Assembly (NCBI GenBank): GCA_023391635.1 | Contig: JAEWAQ010000049.1 | Location: forward strand, 1-64,000 | Direction of reading: 5' to 3' | DNA length: 64,000 nucleotides | Source: Bacillota bacterium | GTDB taxonomy: Bacteria; Bacillota; Bacilli; Paenibacillales; Paenibacillaceae | Part shown: positions 32,663 through 42,079 of the stretch, piece by piece | Layout: every line of letters starts with the position of its first letter | Position numbering within the stretch: the stretch's first letter is position 1 | Translations under genes and position numbers: made by a program | Notes under the pieces: generated by a model | The model's database searches: none | What the model was told of the DNA's origin: nothing | Seen by the model: the letters and a program-made list of their open reading frames with translations, nothing else

Positions 32663-33613
32663 TCAGTTCACGTCCGCTTCAAGCGGTCCCGCCAAAGCTT
32701 GCAAATAGAAGAGCTTGCCGGGCAGCGTCGGCATATAGGTGGACGGCAGCCATCGGTCCGGCCCGTGACGCAGCGTCGTCCACAGCGACAATCCTTGCCA
32801 CTGCATGCCCCGACCCAGCGCGCCGTCGCAGCCGCCGATGATCCGGTCGGACTGAAGGAACAGCCCCGGGCCGATCGTATTCGCGCGGCAAGGCACCAGC
32901 GTCGTGCGGCTCTTGAAGCTCGTGATCGCGTTCTGCTCGATCGTAAGCGGGTGCAGTTGCGCGCCGATCCGGTGCGTCTGGCTGCGCCATTCCGCGTCGC
33001 TGTCGAATTCCCCGCCGAAGTGCGGCTCCCAGAACGCGATATGCATCATCCTGCCGATGCCGAACACGGTGATCAGCCGCGCACCCTCCGCCTTTAACCC
33101 AGCAATCTTGTCGGCATAGCTTGGCAGGACATCCTTCGTAGCGTAATGGCGCTGGTTCTGCGGAACCGTGAGTTCGCCGAGCGGGCCGTAGAAAGCATGC
33201 TCCATCGCATGCTGGAACGAGCCGGGATTGCTCGGCGGGAGCGTGTTCCCGTCCTTGTCGCTCCATTCGTCCATATTGAATCCGTATACGTGGGAACAGT
33301 CGACTTTCCATTCCTGCAGAAAATAAACCGCCCATTTGTACATGCCCATCGGACCGACCGGCAAAATAAACGCGATCTTGCGGTTCTCCAGCTTGCTCCG
33401 GCGGATTTCCGATGCGATCTCATGGCCCATCTTCACGTCCAGCTCCTGGACTTCCGCGCAGGCGACCGGCTGGAACCGCTCATTCCAGAACGCCTGACGC
33501 TCGCCGATCGACTCCGGCGCATGGGCGCAGCAGCGGTCGATCTTCTCCATGTCCCAGCCGGCCGGGTAGAAGCCCTCCAGCAAGGATCCTTGAACGGTTT
33601 GATTGAAATTCAT
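32663..33613 (-). CDS. Glucosamine-6-phosphate deaminase/isomerase-like protein
   Basis: A 316-residue NagB-fold protein. RKIAFILPVGPMGMYKWAVY resembles the sugar-phosphate-binding start of NagB, and HVYGFNMDEWSDKDGN carries the catalytic-type Asp region. The ATG at 33613 has AGGAGGG 8 nt upstream; a longer in-frame start lacks an RBS. It follows the PIG-L deacetylase gene in the same direction. A deacetylase followed by a deaminase-like enzyme suggests a two-step amino-sugar route, induced by the divergent AraC regulator. The substrate is inferred, not seen. The family is distant from canonical NagB. Confidence 0.75.
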   Translation of the reverse strand: MNFNQTVQGSLLEGFYPAGWDMEKIDRCCAHAPESIGERQAFWNERFQPVACAEVQELDVKMGHEIASEIRRSKLENRKIAFILPVGPMGMYKWAVYFLQEWKVDCSHVYGFNMDEWSDKDGNTLPPSNPGSFQHAMEHAFYGPLGELTVPQNQRHYATKDVLPSYADKIAGLKAEGARLITVFGIGRMMHIAFWEPHFGGEFDSDAEWRSQTHRIGAQLHPLTIEQNAITSFKSRTTLVPCRANTIGPGLFLQSDRIIGGCDGALGRGMQWQGLSLWTTLRHGPDRWLPSTYMPTLPGKLFYLQALAGPLEADVN

Positions 33614-33651
33614 GTTCGGCACCCTCCTATGCGATTCATGATCGAATTCGG

Positions 33652-33740
33652 TTGTCAGCGTACGTAGCCCATCAATCATCGATGTTCGTCAGCGTGTGTA
33701 TGCTCAACCCGTCGTTCATCGATGTCAGTCAGCGTGCGAA
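33652..33740. repeat. Degenerate tandem repeat, period about 40 bp
   Basis: About two and a half copies of a unit containing CATCGATGTNNGTCAGCGTG; the two best copies start at 33677 and 33717. They lie between the PIG-L stop and the NagB-like start. Confidence 0.65.
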
Positions 33741-33765
33741 TCCCCATGCCCCTCGGCCATCGGCG

Positions 33766-34476
33766 TCAAGGCAGCAGTCTCTCGGTCGTCAAGCGCGGCC
33801 ATGCCTGGCATTGCCTGAACCCTTCCGCATACGGCTTGCCGCACTGCAGCCCGCGGAACTTGGAGACAGTCCTCACGAAATCGAGGAAGTCGATCCCGTC
33901 GTGCTCGTACAGCCATTTGATCTGGCTGGCGTGGCAGTCGTTCATCCGTATCTTCGTTTCGATATGGTCGCTGATATCCACGTACTCCGTAGGGAGGAAG
34001 CCTACTCCCGCAAGCGTGTCCATGTAAAATAACGGCGCCGCCTTGCGATGGGCTTCCTCTGCTTCTTCCGCCTGATAGTGCGGCACGGTCGCCGCGAAGC
34101 TGGCGTCGAATACCGCCTTGGACACTTCCATATGGTCCTTCATGTAATCTTCCGGCGGATGCGTAATGATGAAATCCGGCTTCGTCCGCCGAATCGTCCT
34201 CACCAGCTTGCCGACCAGCTCGTCCTGGTCCGACTTCACCGCCAGGTCCGGCACGTCCAGACTGATGACTTCCGCGCCGATCAGCGCGCCGGCCGCCATT
34301 GCTTCCTTCCTCCGGATCTCCTTCAATTCCTCCGGCGGAATCACTTTGTGGCCCTTGTTCCCGTTCGCCACATGGACCATCGTCACTTGATGGCCTTGCG
34401 CCGCCAGCTTCGCCAGCGTCCCGCCGCAGCCGATCTCCAGATCGTCCGGATGGCACCCTACCGCCAGCACGTTCAT
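33766..34476 (-). CDS. PIG-L family deacetylase
   Basis: A 236-residue LmbE/PIG-L protein. The zinc motif GCHPDDLEIGCGGTL (His, Asp, Asp) is near residue 9, and the third ligand region is ITHPPEDYMKDHMEVSKAV near 110. Members remove acetyl groups from N-acetylglucosaminyl compounds such as bacillithiol precursors or diacetylchitobiose-like sugars. The ATG at 34476 has GGGAGGG 7 nt upstream; the longer frame has no RBS. It is the first gene of a two-gene unit with the NagB-like protein and is divergent from an AraC regulator. Confidence 0.9.
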   Translation of the reverse strand: MNVLAVGCHPDDLEIGCGGTLAKLAAQGHQVTMVHVANGNKGHKVIPPEELKEIRRKEAMAAGALIGAEVISLDVPDLAVKSDQDELVGKLVRTIRRTKPDFIITHPPEDYMKDHMEVSKAVFDASFAATVPHYQAEEAEEAHRKAAPLFYMDTLAGVGFLPTEYVDISDHIETKIRMNDCHASQIKWLYEHDGIDFLDFVRTVSKFRGLQCGKPYAEGFRQCQAWPRLTTERLLP

Positions 34477-34641
34477 TGCGTCACCCTCCCCGATTCGATT
34501 GCCCCGCTTATCCCCCCAAGTGTAATCGATTCCCGCGACGGCCCGCTTTAGCAAAAAGATCGCAAAACGTAGCAATAAGTCCGATGCCGCCGACGCCATG
34601 CTATAATAGGTTCAAAGCAATTATGCCCGGGAGCTGATCGG

Positions 34642-35544
34642 ATGACGATTCCGGATTCGCGCTTTCCTACCACCGAGCTTGCAGAGCCGTTCGCGATCAA
34701 ACAGCTGATTTCGTTCCATTATTTCGAGTTCTCCAAGAACTTCGCGTTCGAGGGCGAGAAGCATGACTTCTGGGAATTCGTCTATGTCGACAAAGGGGAA
34801 TTGGAAGTGTTCGCGGACACGGCACGCTATCCACTGAAGCAAGGAGAAATGATCTTCCACAAGCCGAATGAATTTCACGGGGTACGCGCGAATCGCCAAG
34901 TCGCGCCGAACGTGATCATTCTTTCTTTCGTATGCCCATCGCGGGAAATGGCCTACTTCAACAATAAAATATTTACGCTGGACGCCGAACAAAAGGACAT
35001 TCTCGCAGGCATCATGAAGAGCGGCTTCGCCTCCTTCCTCCCTCCGTACGACGATCCGCACGACCATACGCTGCGCAGGAATCCGAACGCCCCGACGGGC
35101 GCGGAGCAGCTGATCAAGATCCATCTGGAAATGCTGCTGATCCGGCTGCGGGATACCGGGGATCGATCGGCCCGGTCAGCGGAGCGGCTGCCTTCGATCG
35201 CGATGCACGGAAGCGGAAACGATCTTGTCCTCCGCATGTGCGAATACATGGAGCAGCACGTGTATGCCGACTTGAGGCTGGGGGACGTCTACCGCGCGTT
35301 CAACTTGAGCAAGAGCCATGCGCTCGCCTTGTTCAAGCATCATCGCGGTGCAAGCATCATGAAGTACTATCGGGGATTGAAAATCGAACACGCCAAAAGC
35401 TTGATCCGCGCTCAAAGCCTCACGTTCACCGAGATCGCCGACAAGCTTCGTTACGACAGCGTGCACAGCTTCTCCCGGCATTTCAAAGCTTGCACGGACA
35501 TGTCGCCATCCGAATATCTCCGGACGGTGATCGCCAAGCTATAG
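34642..35544 (+). CDS. AraC-family transcriptional regulator
   Basis: A 300-residue regulator: an N-terminal cupin sensor (about 20-120, FWEFVYVDKGELEVF and HKPNEFHGVRAN) and a C-terminal double HTH (about 205-300, LGDVYRAFNLSKSHALALFK and IADKLRYDSVHSFSRHFKAC). It is divergent from the PIG-L/NagB-like pair and probably induces it in response to an amino-sugar. GGGAG lies about 8 nt before the ATG. Confidence 0.92.
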   Translation: MTIPDSRFPTTELAEPFAIKQLISFHYFEFSKNFAFEGEKHDFWEFVYVDKGELEVFADTARYPLKQGEMIFHKPNEFHGVRANRQVAPNVIILSFVCPSREMAYFNNKIFTLDAEQKDILAGIMKSGFASFLPPYDDPHDHTLRRNPNAPTGAEQLIKIHLEMLLIRLRDTGDRSARSAERLPSIAMHGSGNDLVLRMCEYMEQHVYADLRLGDVYRAFNLSKSHALALFKHHRGASIMKYYRGLKIEHAKSLIRAQSLTFTEIADKLRYDSVHSFSRHFKACTDMSPSEYLRTVIAKL

Positions 35545-35557
35545 TCGCAGATCCCCC

Positions 35558-37855
35558 TTACTCGCCGCCATGCTTTCGCTGCAAAATAAGCTGATTGCGG
35601 TAATCGCTCGGCGCCAAGCCCACATGGCTCTTGAACACGCGGATGAACGTCGAGCGACTGGCGTAACCGACCTTCTGACCCACCTCCTGCACGTTGATGC
35701 CGGTATCGGCCAGAAGCTCTTTCGCCTTGTCGATTCTGACTTCGCTCAGCAATTGCAGGAACGTCTTGTTCAGTTGCTTCTTCAACATCTGCCCCAGGTA
35801 GGACGGGTTCATGCCGAACCGCTCCGCGGTGTTCTCCAGCGTCAGCTGCTCTTGATCGTAATAAAGCTGGATATATTCGACGACGGAAGCGACGAAAGAC
35901 GACTTGACGCTGTTCGTTTTGGAAGACAGATGATCGATCAGCTTCTCGCATACCTGGACGAGCTGCTGCTTGCTCTCTACGATCGTCTGCCCCGAATCGA
36001 TGACCGCCATGACGGACTGGCCCTGCGAGAACACGATCTTCCGATCGATGTTAAGGTCGTACATGATCTGCTCGAGGTCGAACATGATGGAGTAGAAGAT
36101 GAAATGAAGCCGGTTCATGTCCGTCTGCCGCAGCTGCCCCATCCATTCGCACAGGCGGTCGACCGCCTGCCTCATCCGCTCCGCGTCGCGGGATTTCACC
36201 GCGCCGACGATGTCATCCTTGGACTTCACCCATTCGTCCATCCGCAGCGGCAACTGGTCCATCACGTTCAATTCCCGGAACAAGATGATGCTGCCTTTGC
36301 CCCGATAGATCCGGTGAATGACGGACGTGCCGGACTCCTTATACGATTGCGAAATCATGCGGTACGAATCGTAACGGTTGCCGATCCCGACGGTCCAACT
36401 GAATTTCAGGTAGCGCAGCAAATTGTTCTGAGCGTCCGCGACCGTCTGATGCAGCTCGATTTCCGTGTCCCTGCGGTCATCCGACAGCACGATTGCGAAG
36501 GAATGGTCGTCGATCAAGGCGGCTTCCGATTCGTAATCGCCATGCTGGAACGTCTCCTGCACGATATTGACGGCGGCAAACAAGATTAACCCGACATCCC
36601 GCTCATCGAGCGCGCTCGGATCGTCCCATTGCCACGTGCATACTTGATAATGACGCCGATCCGGCTTGATACCCAGAGTAAACAGCCCTTCCTCCGGCCA
36701 TCGGTTGTGCTTGAGCAGATCGAGCAGCATCCTGTTCTTGATCATGTTGCGGTTCTCGTCGAGCACTTTGCCATATACCTCCGTGTCGTTCACGAGCCGC
36801 TGAACGGCATCGTACAACGTATCCCCGGACAGTTCCGGATTCGGGTTGTCTTTGCCCGCACGCAGCTTTCTCCACGGGGACAGGATGGCATCGAACGGCT
36901 TATAAAATCTTCGGGAGAGGTAGACGGACACGAACAAGCCGAACAGGAGCACGACCGCCGTCAATAGGAACGTCATATTGCTGATGAACTTCATTGGCGC
37001 AAACAGCCACGCCTTCGGAATGATGACGGTATACGTCCACTTGCTATATTTGGAGGAGATTTCGGACACGACATACCGTTTGTCATCGCCCGGCTCGGCC
37101 AACTCAGGGTTTCGGCCGAAGGAGTCCATGTCCTGGCTGACATGCATGATCGCGTTGCCGGCCTGGTCCGTAATGATCATCGTCATCGGGTAATCGGTGT
37201 GGAATTGCTCGAACATTTGCTGCAAAATTTCGATGCGCACGTTGAAGAACAAGGTCGCGTCGTTGACCAGACCGTCATTGGAAATATGGCGATAGAAGGT
37301 AATCACGTCCTTCTCGACGGGGTACCCGCTTACCCGGAAAAACTGCGTTTTTCTGATCCCGCTCCAATGGTCGCTAGCCGCATCCTGGACAATCGAATCG
37401 ACGAATGCCCGATCCGGGAATCGTTCGAAGCTCTCCACGGAGTCATCCGTCACGATCTTATCCGTCTGGTGCACGTATAGATAGATGCCGGTCAGGTTGG
37501 CATATATTTTCTCTTCGTTGCTGATGACGTCGTAAATCTTCTTCAGGAACAGCTGGTAGTCCTCTTCGCTGCCGAACAGCCCGTTCTTCTCGAGAAAGAT
37601 GAATCGCTTCAAGCTGACGTCTTCGGACAGCTTGATCGAGGAACGGTCGATTTCCTGCAGCAGTCCGTCCAGGTTGGTCTGCACTTGGGACAGTAAAGAC
37701 GTGTTCATCTCCGTGATCTGCGTCTTGAGCTTCTCCGTGAAGGCAAGATACAGCGGGAGAATGAGCAGGATGATCACCATCAAGATGAGCAGAGCGAAAT
37801 AGAGGGGCAAGCGGCTTCGGATCACCTTGTGCAAGCTGCGCGACCAATTGGGCAT
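35558..37855 (-). CDS. Membrane-bound AraC-family regulator with extracellular sensor domain
   Basis: A 765-residue protein: one membrane segment (about 18-38), an extracytoplasmic Cache-like sensor (about 40-290), a second membrane segment (about 297-318), a cytoplasmic linker of about 330 residues and a C-terminal AraC double HTH (about 665-760, ERFGMNPSYLGQMLKKQL and VGQKVGYASRSTFIRVFKSH). A single polypeptide thus senses outside and binds DNA inside, replacing a two-component pair. The ATG at 37855 has GGTGG 8 nt upstream. It starts 14 nt after the binding-protein stop (37870) and so is probably the last gene of the sugar ABC operon, which it likely controls. Confidence 0.88.
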   Translation of the reverse strand: MPNWSRSLHKVIRSRLPLYFALLILMVIILLILPLYLAFTEKLKTQITEMNTSLLSQVQTNLDGLLQEIDRSSIKLSEDVSLKRFIFLEKNGLFGSEEDYQLFLKKIYDVISNEEKIYANLTGIYLYVHQTDKIVTDDSVESFERFPDRAFVDSIVQDAASDHWSGIRKTQFFRVSGYPVEKDVITFYRHISNDGLVNDATLFFNVRIEILQQMFEQFHTDYPMTMIITDQAGNAIMHVSQDMDSFGRNPELAEPGDDKRYVVSEISSKYSKWTYTVIIPKAWLFAPMKFISNMTFLLTAVVLLFGLFVSVYLSRRFYKPFDAILSPWRKLRAGKDNPNPELSGDTLYDAVQRLVNDTEVYGKVLDENRNMIKNRMLLDLLKHNRWPEEGLFTLGIKPDRRHYQVCTWQWDDPSALDERDVGLILFAAVNIVQETFQHGDYESEAALIDDHSFAIVLSDDRRDTEIELHQTVADAQNNLLRYLKFSWTVGIGNRYDSYRMISQSYKESGTSVIHRIYRGKGSIILFRELNVMDQLPLRMDEWVKSKDDIVGAVKSRDAERMRQAVDRLCEWMGQLRQTDMNRLHFIFYSIMFDLEQIMYDLNIDRKIVFSQGQSVMAVIDSGQTIVESKQQLVQVCEKLIDHLSSKTNSVKSSFVASVVEYIQLYYDQEQLTLENTAERFGMNPSYLGQMLKKQLNKTFLQLLSEVRIDKAKELLADTGINVQEVGQKVGYASRSTFIRVFKSHVGLAPSDYRNQLILQRKHGGE

Positions 37856-37869
37856 AACCTCAACCACCG

Positions 37870-39447
37870 TTACTCGGATTCTCCTTTGGATGCCCGGATT
37901 GCGTCGCTCATTTCGCGCATCGCGTCCAGGCCGCCGGATTCTTTCCATTTACGTACGAACGTGTCAAAGCCGCTGTCCACATCCATCTCCCCCATGATCA
38001 TTTTGTCGAAATAATCCTGGCTGAGCTCGTCGGAATTGGATTTGAAAGAAATCCATTTCGGCGTGGCGATGTTATAGGAGGCCGGGTAAATCAAATACCG
38101 GTTGACCCGCTGCAAGTTGTCGCTTGCGATCGACGAAAAGTCCGGATACGTCAAATTCCTGAGCTGCAAGTAAGGTTCGGCCGTCAATCTCGTCCAACTG
38201 GCGATGCCCCAGTTCAGTTCATGCTGAACGCCCGGATTTTGCCCGAAGCCGATGTCCTTGCGGCGTTCCTCCAGATTCAACCGTAATCTTCCGTTGTCGT
38301 TCGTATAGTGGGTGCCCTCGACCCCGTACGTGGTCAGTTTCTGCCCTTCCTCCGACAGCAAAAATTCGAACAGCTCGGCCGCGGCTCTCGGATGCTCGGC
38401 TTTATCCGTAATGACCGTGTATCCCCAGAACCCCGAGCCTGCGCTGTACCCTCTTTGTCCGTCAGGCCCCTCCAATGCGGATATTTCCACAAGTTCGGCT
38501 TCGGGGCTCGATCGCTTCAGTTGCTCCTGCTTCTTGATGAGCTCGTCGAAATTCATGTTGTCGAAGAGCGCGCCGACCCTGCCTTCGATGAACTTCGGCC
38601 GGACCTGTACGTTCGTATTCGCGGATAGCGTATCGGGCTGAATCAGCTTGTTCTGATACAAGTCCCTGACGTAGAGCAGCGCTTCCTTGACCTGCGGCTG
38701 GATCGCCCAATATTCGTAATGGTCTCCCACCTTCAAGAACCCCGTGCTTCTGGCGTCCGACGGCAGGCCCCAAGCGCCGACAAGGTTGCGGACGATCGAG
38801 AACAACCCGTTGGAAATGAGGCCGTACGTGTCATTCGCTCCGTTGCGGTCGGGATCTTGCGTCTTGAAGGCGATCAGCGCCGCCTTGAACTGCTCGAGCG
38901 TCTCCGGAATCGGCAGCCCAAGCCGGTCCAGCCAGTCCTGGCGCAGAATGACGACATATTGGCCGGGACTGTTCGGCGGGAATTCATCCTGCAAGGGCAA
39001 GCCGTAAAATTGTCCGTTGATCTTCAAGCCTTCGTAATTCGGATTCGAGAACAGCCGCTGCAAATTAGGAAGCCCTTCCAAAAGCACGTTCGAAAAAGGG
39101 ACCAGATGGCCTTCCCGCACCCATTTGTTGAACCGTCCCGTCTTCTCGCTGTCCACGATCGTGATGACATCCGGATATTCGCCCGAGGCCACCAGAACGT
39201 CCAGTTGGGTGTCGTCCCACGTACCGGTCAAAATACGAAGATCCGTATCGGTCCGCTGCTCGATCTGCGCCAGAATGCGATCTTCGTGATTGTCGTAGTC
39301 TTGTCTGTCGAAGCTGTAAATGCTCACAGCTCTGGAACGTTCTGCGGCAGGCTTCGACAGCTCCGGGGAGGAGGGCCAAGACAAGCATCCGGGAAGCAGC
39401 AGCAGCGCGCTCGCGATCGTCGCAATCACCGCATCCCTTCTCTTCAT
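37870..39447 (-). CDS. Extracellular solute-binding lipoprotein, LplA-like (second copy)
   Basis: A 525-residue family 1 solute-binding protein. The lipobox LLPGC follows a basic start, then a short Ser/Pro linker. The segments VSIYSFDRQDYDNHEDR, RSTGFLKVGDHYEYWAIQP and GYSAGSGFWGYTVI align with its upstream neighbour at 39501-41135, so the two are tandem paralogues. The ATG at 39447 has GAGGGGG 9 nt upstream. Duplicated receptors suggest recognition of two related oligosaccharides by one transporter. Confidence 0.88.
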   Translation of the reverse strand: MKRRDAVIATIASALLLLPGCLSWPSSPELSKPAAERSRAVSIYSFDRQDYDNHEDRILAQIEQRTDTDLRILTGTWDDTQLDVLVASGEYPDVITIVDSEKTGRFNKWVREGHLVPFSNVLLEGLPNLQRLFSNPNYEGLKINGQFYGLPLQDEFPPNSPGQYVVILRQDWLDRLGLPIPETLEQFKAALIAFKTQDPDRNGANDTYGLISNGLFSIVRNLVGAWGLPSDARSTGFLKVGDHYEYWAIQPQVKEALLYVRDLYQNKLIQPDTLSANTNVQVRPKFIEGRVGALFDNMNFDELIKKQEQLKRSSPEAELVEISALEGPDGQRGYSAGSGFWGYTVITDKAEHPRAAAELFEFLLSEEGQKLTTYGVEGTHYTNDNGRLRLNLEERRKDIGFGQNPGVQHELNWGIASWTRLTAEPYLQLRNLTYPDFSSIASDNLQRVNRYLIYPASYNIATPKWISFKSNSDELSQDYFDKMIMGEMDVDSGFDTFVRKWKESGGLDAMREMSDAIRASKGESE

Positions 39448-39500
39448 GGCCGCCATCCCCCTCACCTGAAATGATATTGAAATTATATCACGGATATCCT

Positions 39501-41135
39501 TTATTCGCCTTTGCTCCTCGCGATCGCATCGCTCATCGCCTTCATCGCCTGTTCGCCGCCGGCGGCCTTCCATTGCTTCACGAAATTGTCGAAGCCCTTG
39601 TCGATATCCGCCTTGCCGAGAACCGCCTGGATGAAGAACTCGTTCTGCAGCGTCTTCCCCGTCCCCATGAACTTGGACCAGGTTTCATCTATCGCATTGA
39701 ACGAGGCGGGCTCGATCAAGTATTGGTTGACGCGGTCCAGGTTCTCCTGCACGATGGCCCCGTATTCGGGAACGGTCGTCTCCGAAGCTTTGATGTAGAA
39801 GTCGCTGACCATGGGAGACCAGCGGACGATGCCCCAGTTCATCTCGTGGAATTGGCCGGACGTGTTCTCATTGAAGCCCGGGTCCTTCTTCTTCTCGTCC
39901 AGATTCCACTGGAGCTTGCCGTCCTGCATCGTGTAGTGGACGCCCTCGAGCCCGACCAGGCTGAGCTTCGTGCCTTCTTCGGAGATCAGGAAATCAAGCA
40001 GCCGCGCCGCGGCCATCGGATCCTTGGCTTTGCTCGAGATGCCGGTATACGCCCAGTGGCCGTTCCCTTGCGTATAGCCGTACGGGCCGTCGTGCCCTTG
40101 GAGCGCCGCGATTTCGATCACTCCGCCATCCGGGACGTTGCGCTTCAGATCTTTGTTGCGATTCACCAATTGATCGAAGTTCATGTTCTCGACGGTGACG
40201 CCGATCCGGCCTTCCGCGAACACCGGGCGCGTCTTCACGATATTAGTCTGCGTCAGCGTGTCGGGATGGATCAGCTTGTTGTCGTTCAGCTTCTTGACCC
40301 ATCTCAGCGCTTCCTTGACTTCCGGCTGAACGGCCCAATACTCGTAATGATCGCCGACCTTCAGGAACCCGGTGCTCCGCTCGTCGTGCGGAAGCCCCCA
40401 GAATCCGACGCTGTAAGAGACGAGTTTGTCCAAGCCGTTCGTGATCAGTCCGTACGTATCCGCTTTGGAGTTGCCGTCCGGATCTTCGGTCTTGAACTTC
40501 ATCAAGGTATCGAAGAATTCGTCAGTCGTCTTGGGCATCGGCAGGCTCAACTTGTCGAGCCAGTCCTTGCGGATCTGGAAGACGGATTGTCCTGCGGAGC
40601 CCAAGGGGGGTTCGTCCCTCATCGGGATCAAATAGTACTTGCCGTCCACCTTCAGATCGGCAAACTCGGGCTGCGTGACCAAGCTTTTCAAATTCGGAAG
40701 CTGGTCCAGCATCTCGTCCGTCAGCGGCGCGAGCACGCCTTGCTGAATCCATTGCCCGGTTCGGTTGAACGTATCGTTGTCGATACCGGTAATAATGTCC
40801 TTATAATTGCCGGATGAGGACATAATGTCAAGCTGCTGCGGATCCCACGGAATCGCCGGCTGGATGTCCAGCTTCGTGTTCGTCAGCTTCTCGATTTCCC
40901 GGATGACCCGATCGTCTTTATAGTCGGTTCTGTCGTAAGCGAAGATGGAGATCGGGACGGGCTCCTTCGGCGCCTCGCTGGATGCGGGCGGCGAGGACGA
41001 TGAAGCGGCGGCGGTTGGAACCGCGGTCGTGCCGGTCGAACCGGCTTCGTTATTTTGTTTCGTGTTGGAGCATGCGGCGATCAGCATTGCCATGACCACC
41101 GCCATTGCGAGAATCGACCACCTTTTACTGTGCAT
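39501..41135 (-). CDS. Extracellular solute-binding lipoprotein, LplA-like (first copy)
   Basis: A 544-residue family 1 solute-binding protein with lipobox LIAAC, a long Ser/Thr/Ala/Pro linker and the binding domain. TDTYGLITNGL, RSTGFLKVGDHYEYWAVQP and GYTQGNGHWAY are shared with the next gene, its paralogue. It follows two LplB/LplC-type permease genes and should deliver a complex saccharide to them. GGAGGATT precedes the ATG. No ATPase gene is present, as is normal for this transporter class, which uses a shared MsmX-type ATPase. Confidence 0.92.
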   Translation of the reverse strand: MHSKRWSILAMAVVMAMLIAACSNTKQNNEAGSTGTTAVPTAAASSSSPPASSEAPKEPVPISIFAYDRTDYKDDRVIREIEKLTNTKLDIQPAIPWDPQQLDIMSSSGNYKDIITGIDNDTFNRTGQWIQQGVLAPLTDEMLDQLPNLKSLVTQPEFADLKVDGKYYLIPMRDEPPLGSAGQSVFQIRKDWLDKLSLPMPKTTDEFFDTLMKFKTEDPDGNSKADTYGLITNGLDKLVSYSVGFWGLPHDERSTGFLKVGDHYEYWAVQPEVKEALRWVKKLNDNKLIHPDTLTQTNIVKTRPVFAEGRIGVTVENMNFDQLVNRNKDLKRNVPDGGVIEIAALQGHDGPYGYTQGNGHWAYTGISSKAKDPMAAARLLDFLISEEGTKLSLVGLEGVHYTMQDGKLQWNLDEKKKDPGFNENTSGQFHEMNWGIVRWSPMVSDFYIKASETTVPEYGAIVQENLDRVNQYLIEPASFNAIDETWSKFMGTGKTLQNEFFIQAVLGKADIDKGFDNFVKQWKAAGGEQAMKAMSDAIARSKGE

Positions 41136-41187
41136 GAGGAATCCTCCTTGGTTTATTATTACAACCGCCGGGCTCTCGCCGAATCGA

Positions 41188-42039
41188 TTACGACTTCACC
41201 GCGCCCAGCACCATGCCCTTGACGAAGAACTTCTGGATGAACGGCGAAGCGGCGACGATCGGGATAACCATGACGACTATAATCGCGGAAGTAAGCGACA
41301 TCGGAATGAGGCCCGGCAGCTGCACTTGCATCTGGGTGTCGGCCCGGCGAATCAATTGTCGCAGCAAGACCATCATCGGATACTTGTCCGGTCCCACGAT
41401 GATGCCGGACCAGAAAAATTCGTTCCAATGGAACACGCCGTAGAACAGCGTCATAACGGCCAGAATCGGCTTGGACAACGGAAGCGTGATGCGGGTGAAT
41501 ACGGTGAATTCCTTGGCGCCGTCGATATACGCCGCCTCTTCGAGCTCGACCGGCAGTCCCGCGAAATAGTTCTTCATCAAGATGATGTAGAACGAGTTGC
41601 ACAAGAAAGGCAGAATCAGTCCCCAGAGGCTTCCGGTCAAGTGCACGCCTTTGATGACCAGATAGAGCGGGATCATGCCGCCCCCGAACATGAGCGGGAT
41701 GATGATCATCCAATTCAACAGCTTGTGGAGGCGCAGCGCTTTCTTGATCAGGACATACGCGCCTGCCGCGGACACGAGCACGTTGAGCACGGTGCCTATA
41801 ACCGTCACGAAGATGGAGATTCGGATCGCTTGCTGCAGCCGTTCGTCGCTGAAGATCAACCGGTAATATTCGAGCGAGAACCCGTCGGGGATCAGATGAT
41901 ATGCCTTCGTCGCATAATTCTCGTTAGGCATGACCGAGAGCGTCAGCACGTAATAGAACGGAAACAGCAGCATCAGGATGATCACGGTCAGGATGGCGAT
42001 GATGGCGGCTTGCGAATACCATGGACTTCGATTGTTCAT
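41188..42039 (-). CDS. Carbohydrate ABC transporter permease, LplC/YtcP type
   Basis: A 283-residue MalG-family permease with six predicted membrane segments and the EAA loop EEAAYIDGAKEFTVFTRITLPLSKPI. It starts 40 nt after the first permease stop. With its partner and two binding proteins it imports a sugar. Specificity cannot be read; the LplBC family often handles uronides, xylans or other plant oligosaccharides. Confidence 0.93.
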   Translation of the reverse strand: MNNRSPWYSQAAIIAILTVIILMLLFPFYYVLTLSVMPNENYATKAYHLIPDGFSLEYYRLIFSDERLQQAIRISIFVTVIGTVLNVLVSAAGAYVLIKKALRLHKLLNWMIIIPLMFGGGMIPLYLVIKGVHLTGSLWGLILPFLCNSFYIILMKNYFAGLPVELEEAAYIDGAKEFTVFTRITLPLSKPILAVMTLFYGVFHWNEFFWSGIIVGPDKYPMMVLLRQLIRRADTQMQVQLPGLIPMSLTSAIIVVMVIPIVAASPFIQKFFVKGMVLGAVKS

Positions 42040-42079
42040 GTCATTCTCTCCTAAGCGAACTTTCGCGGGCTCTTGCCTG

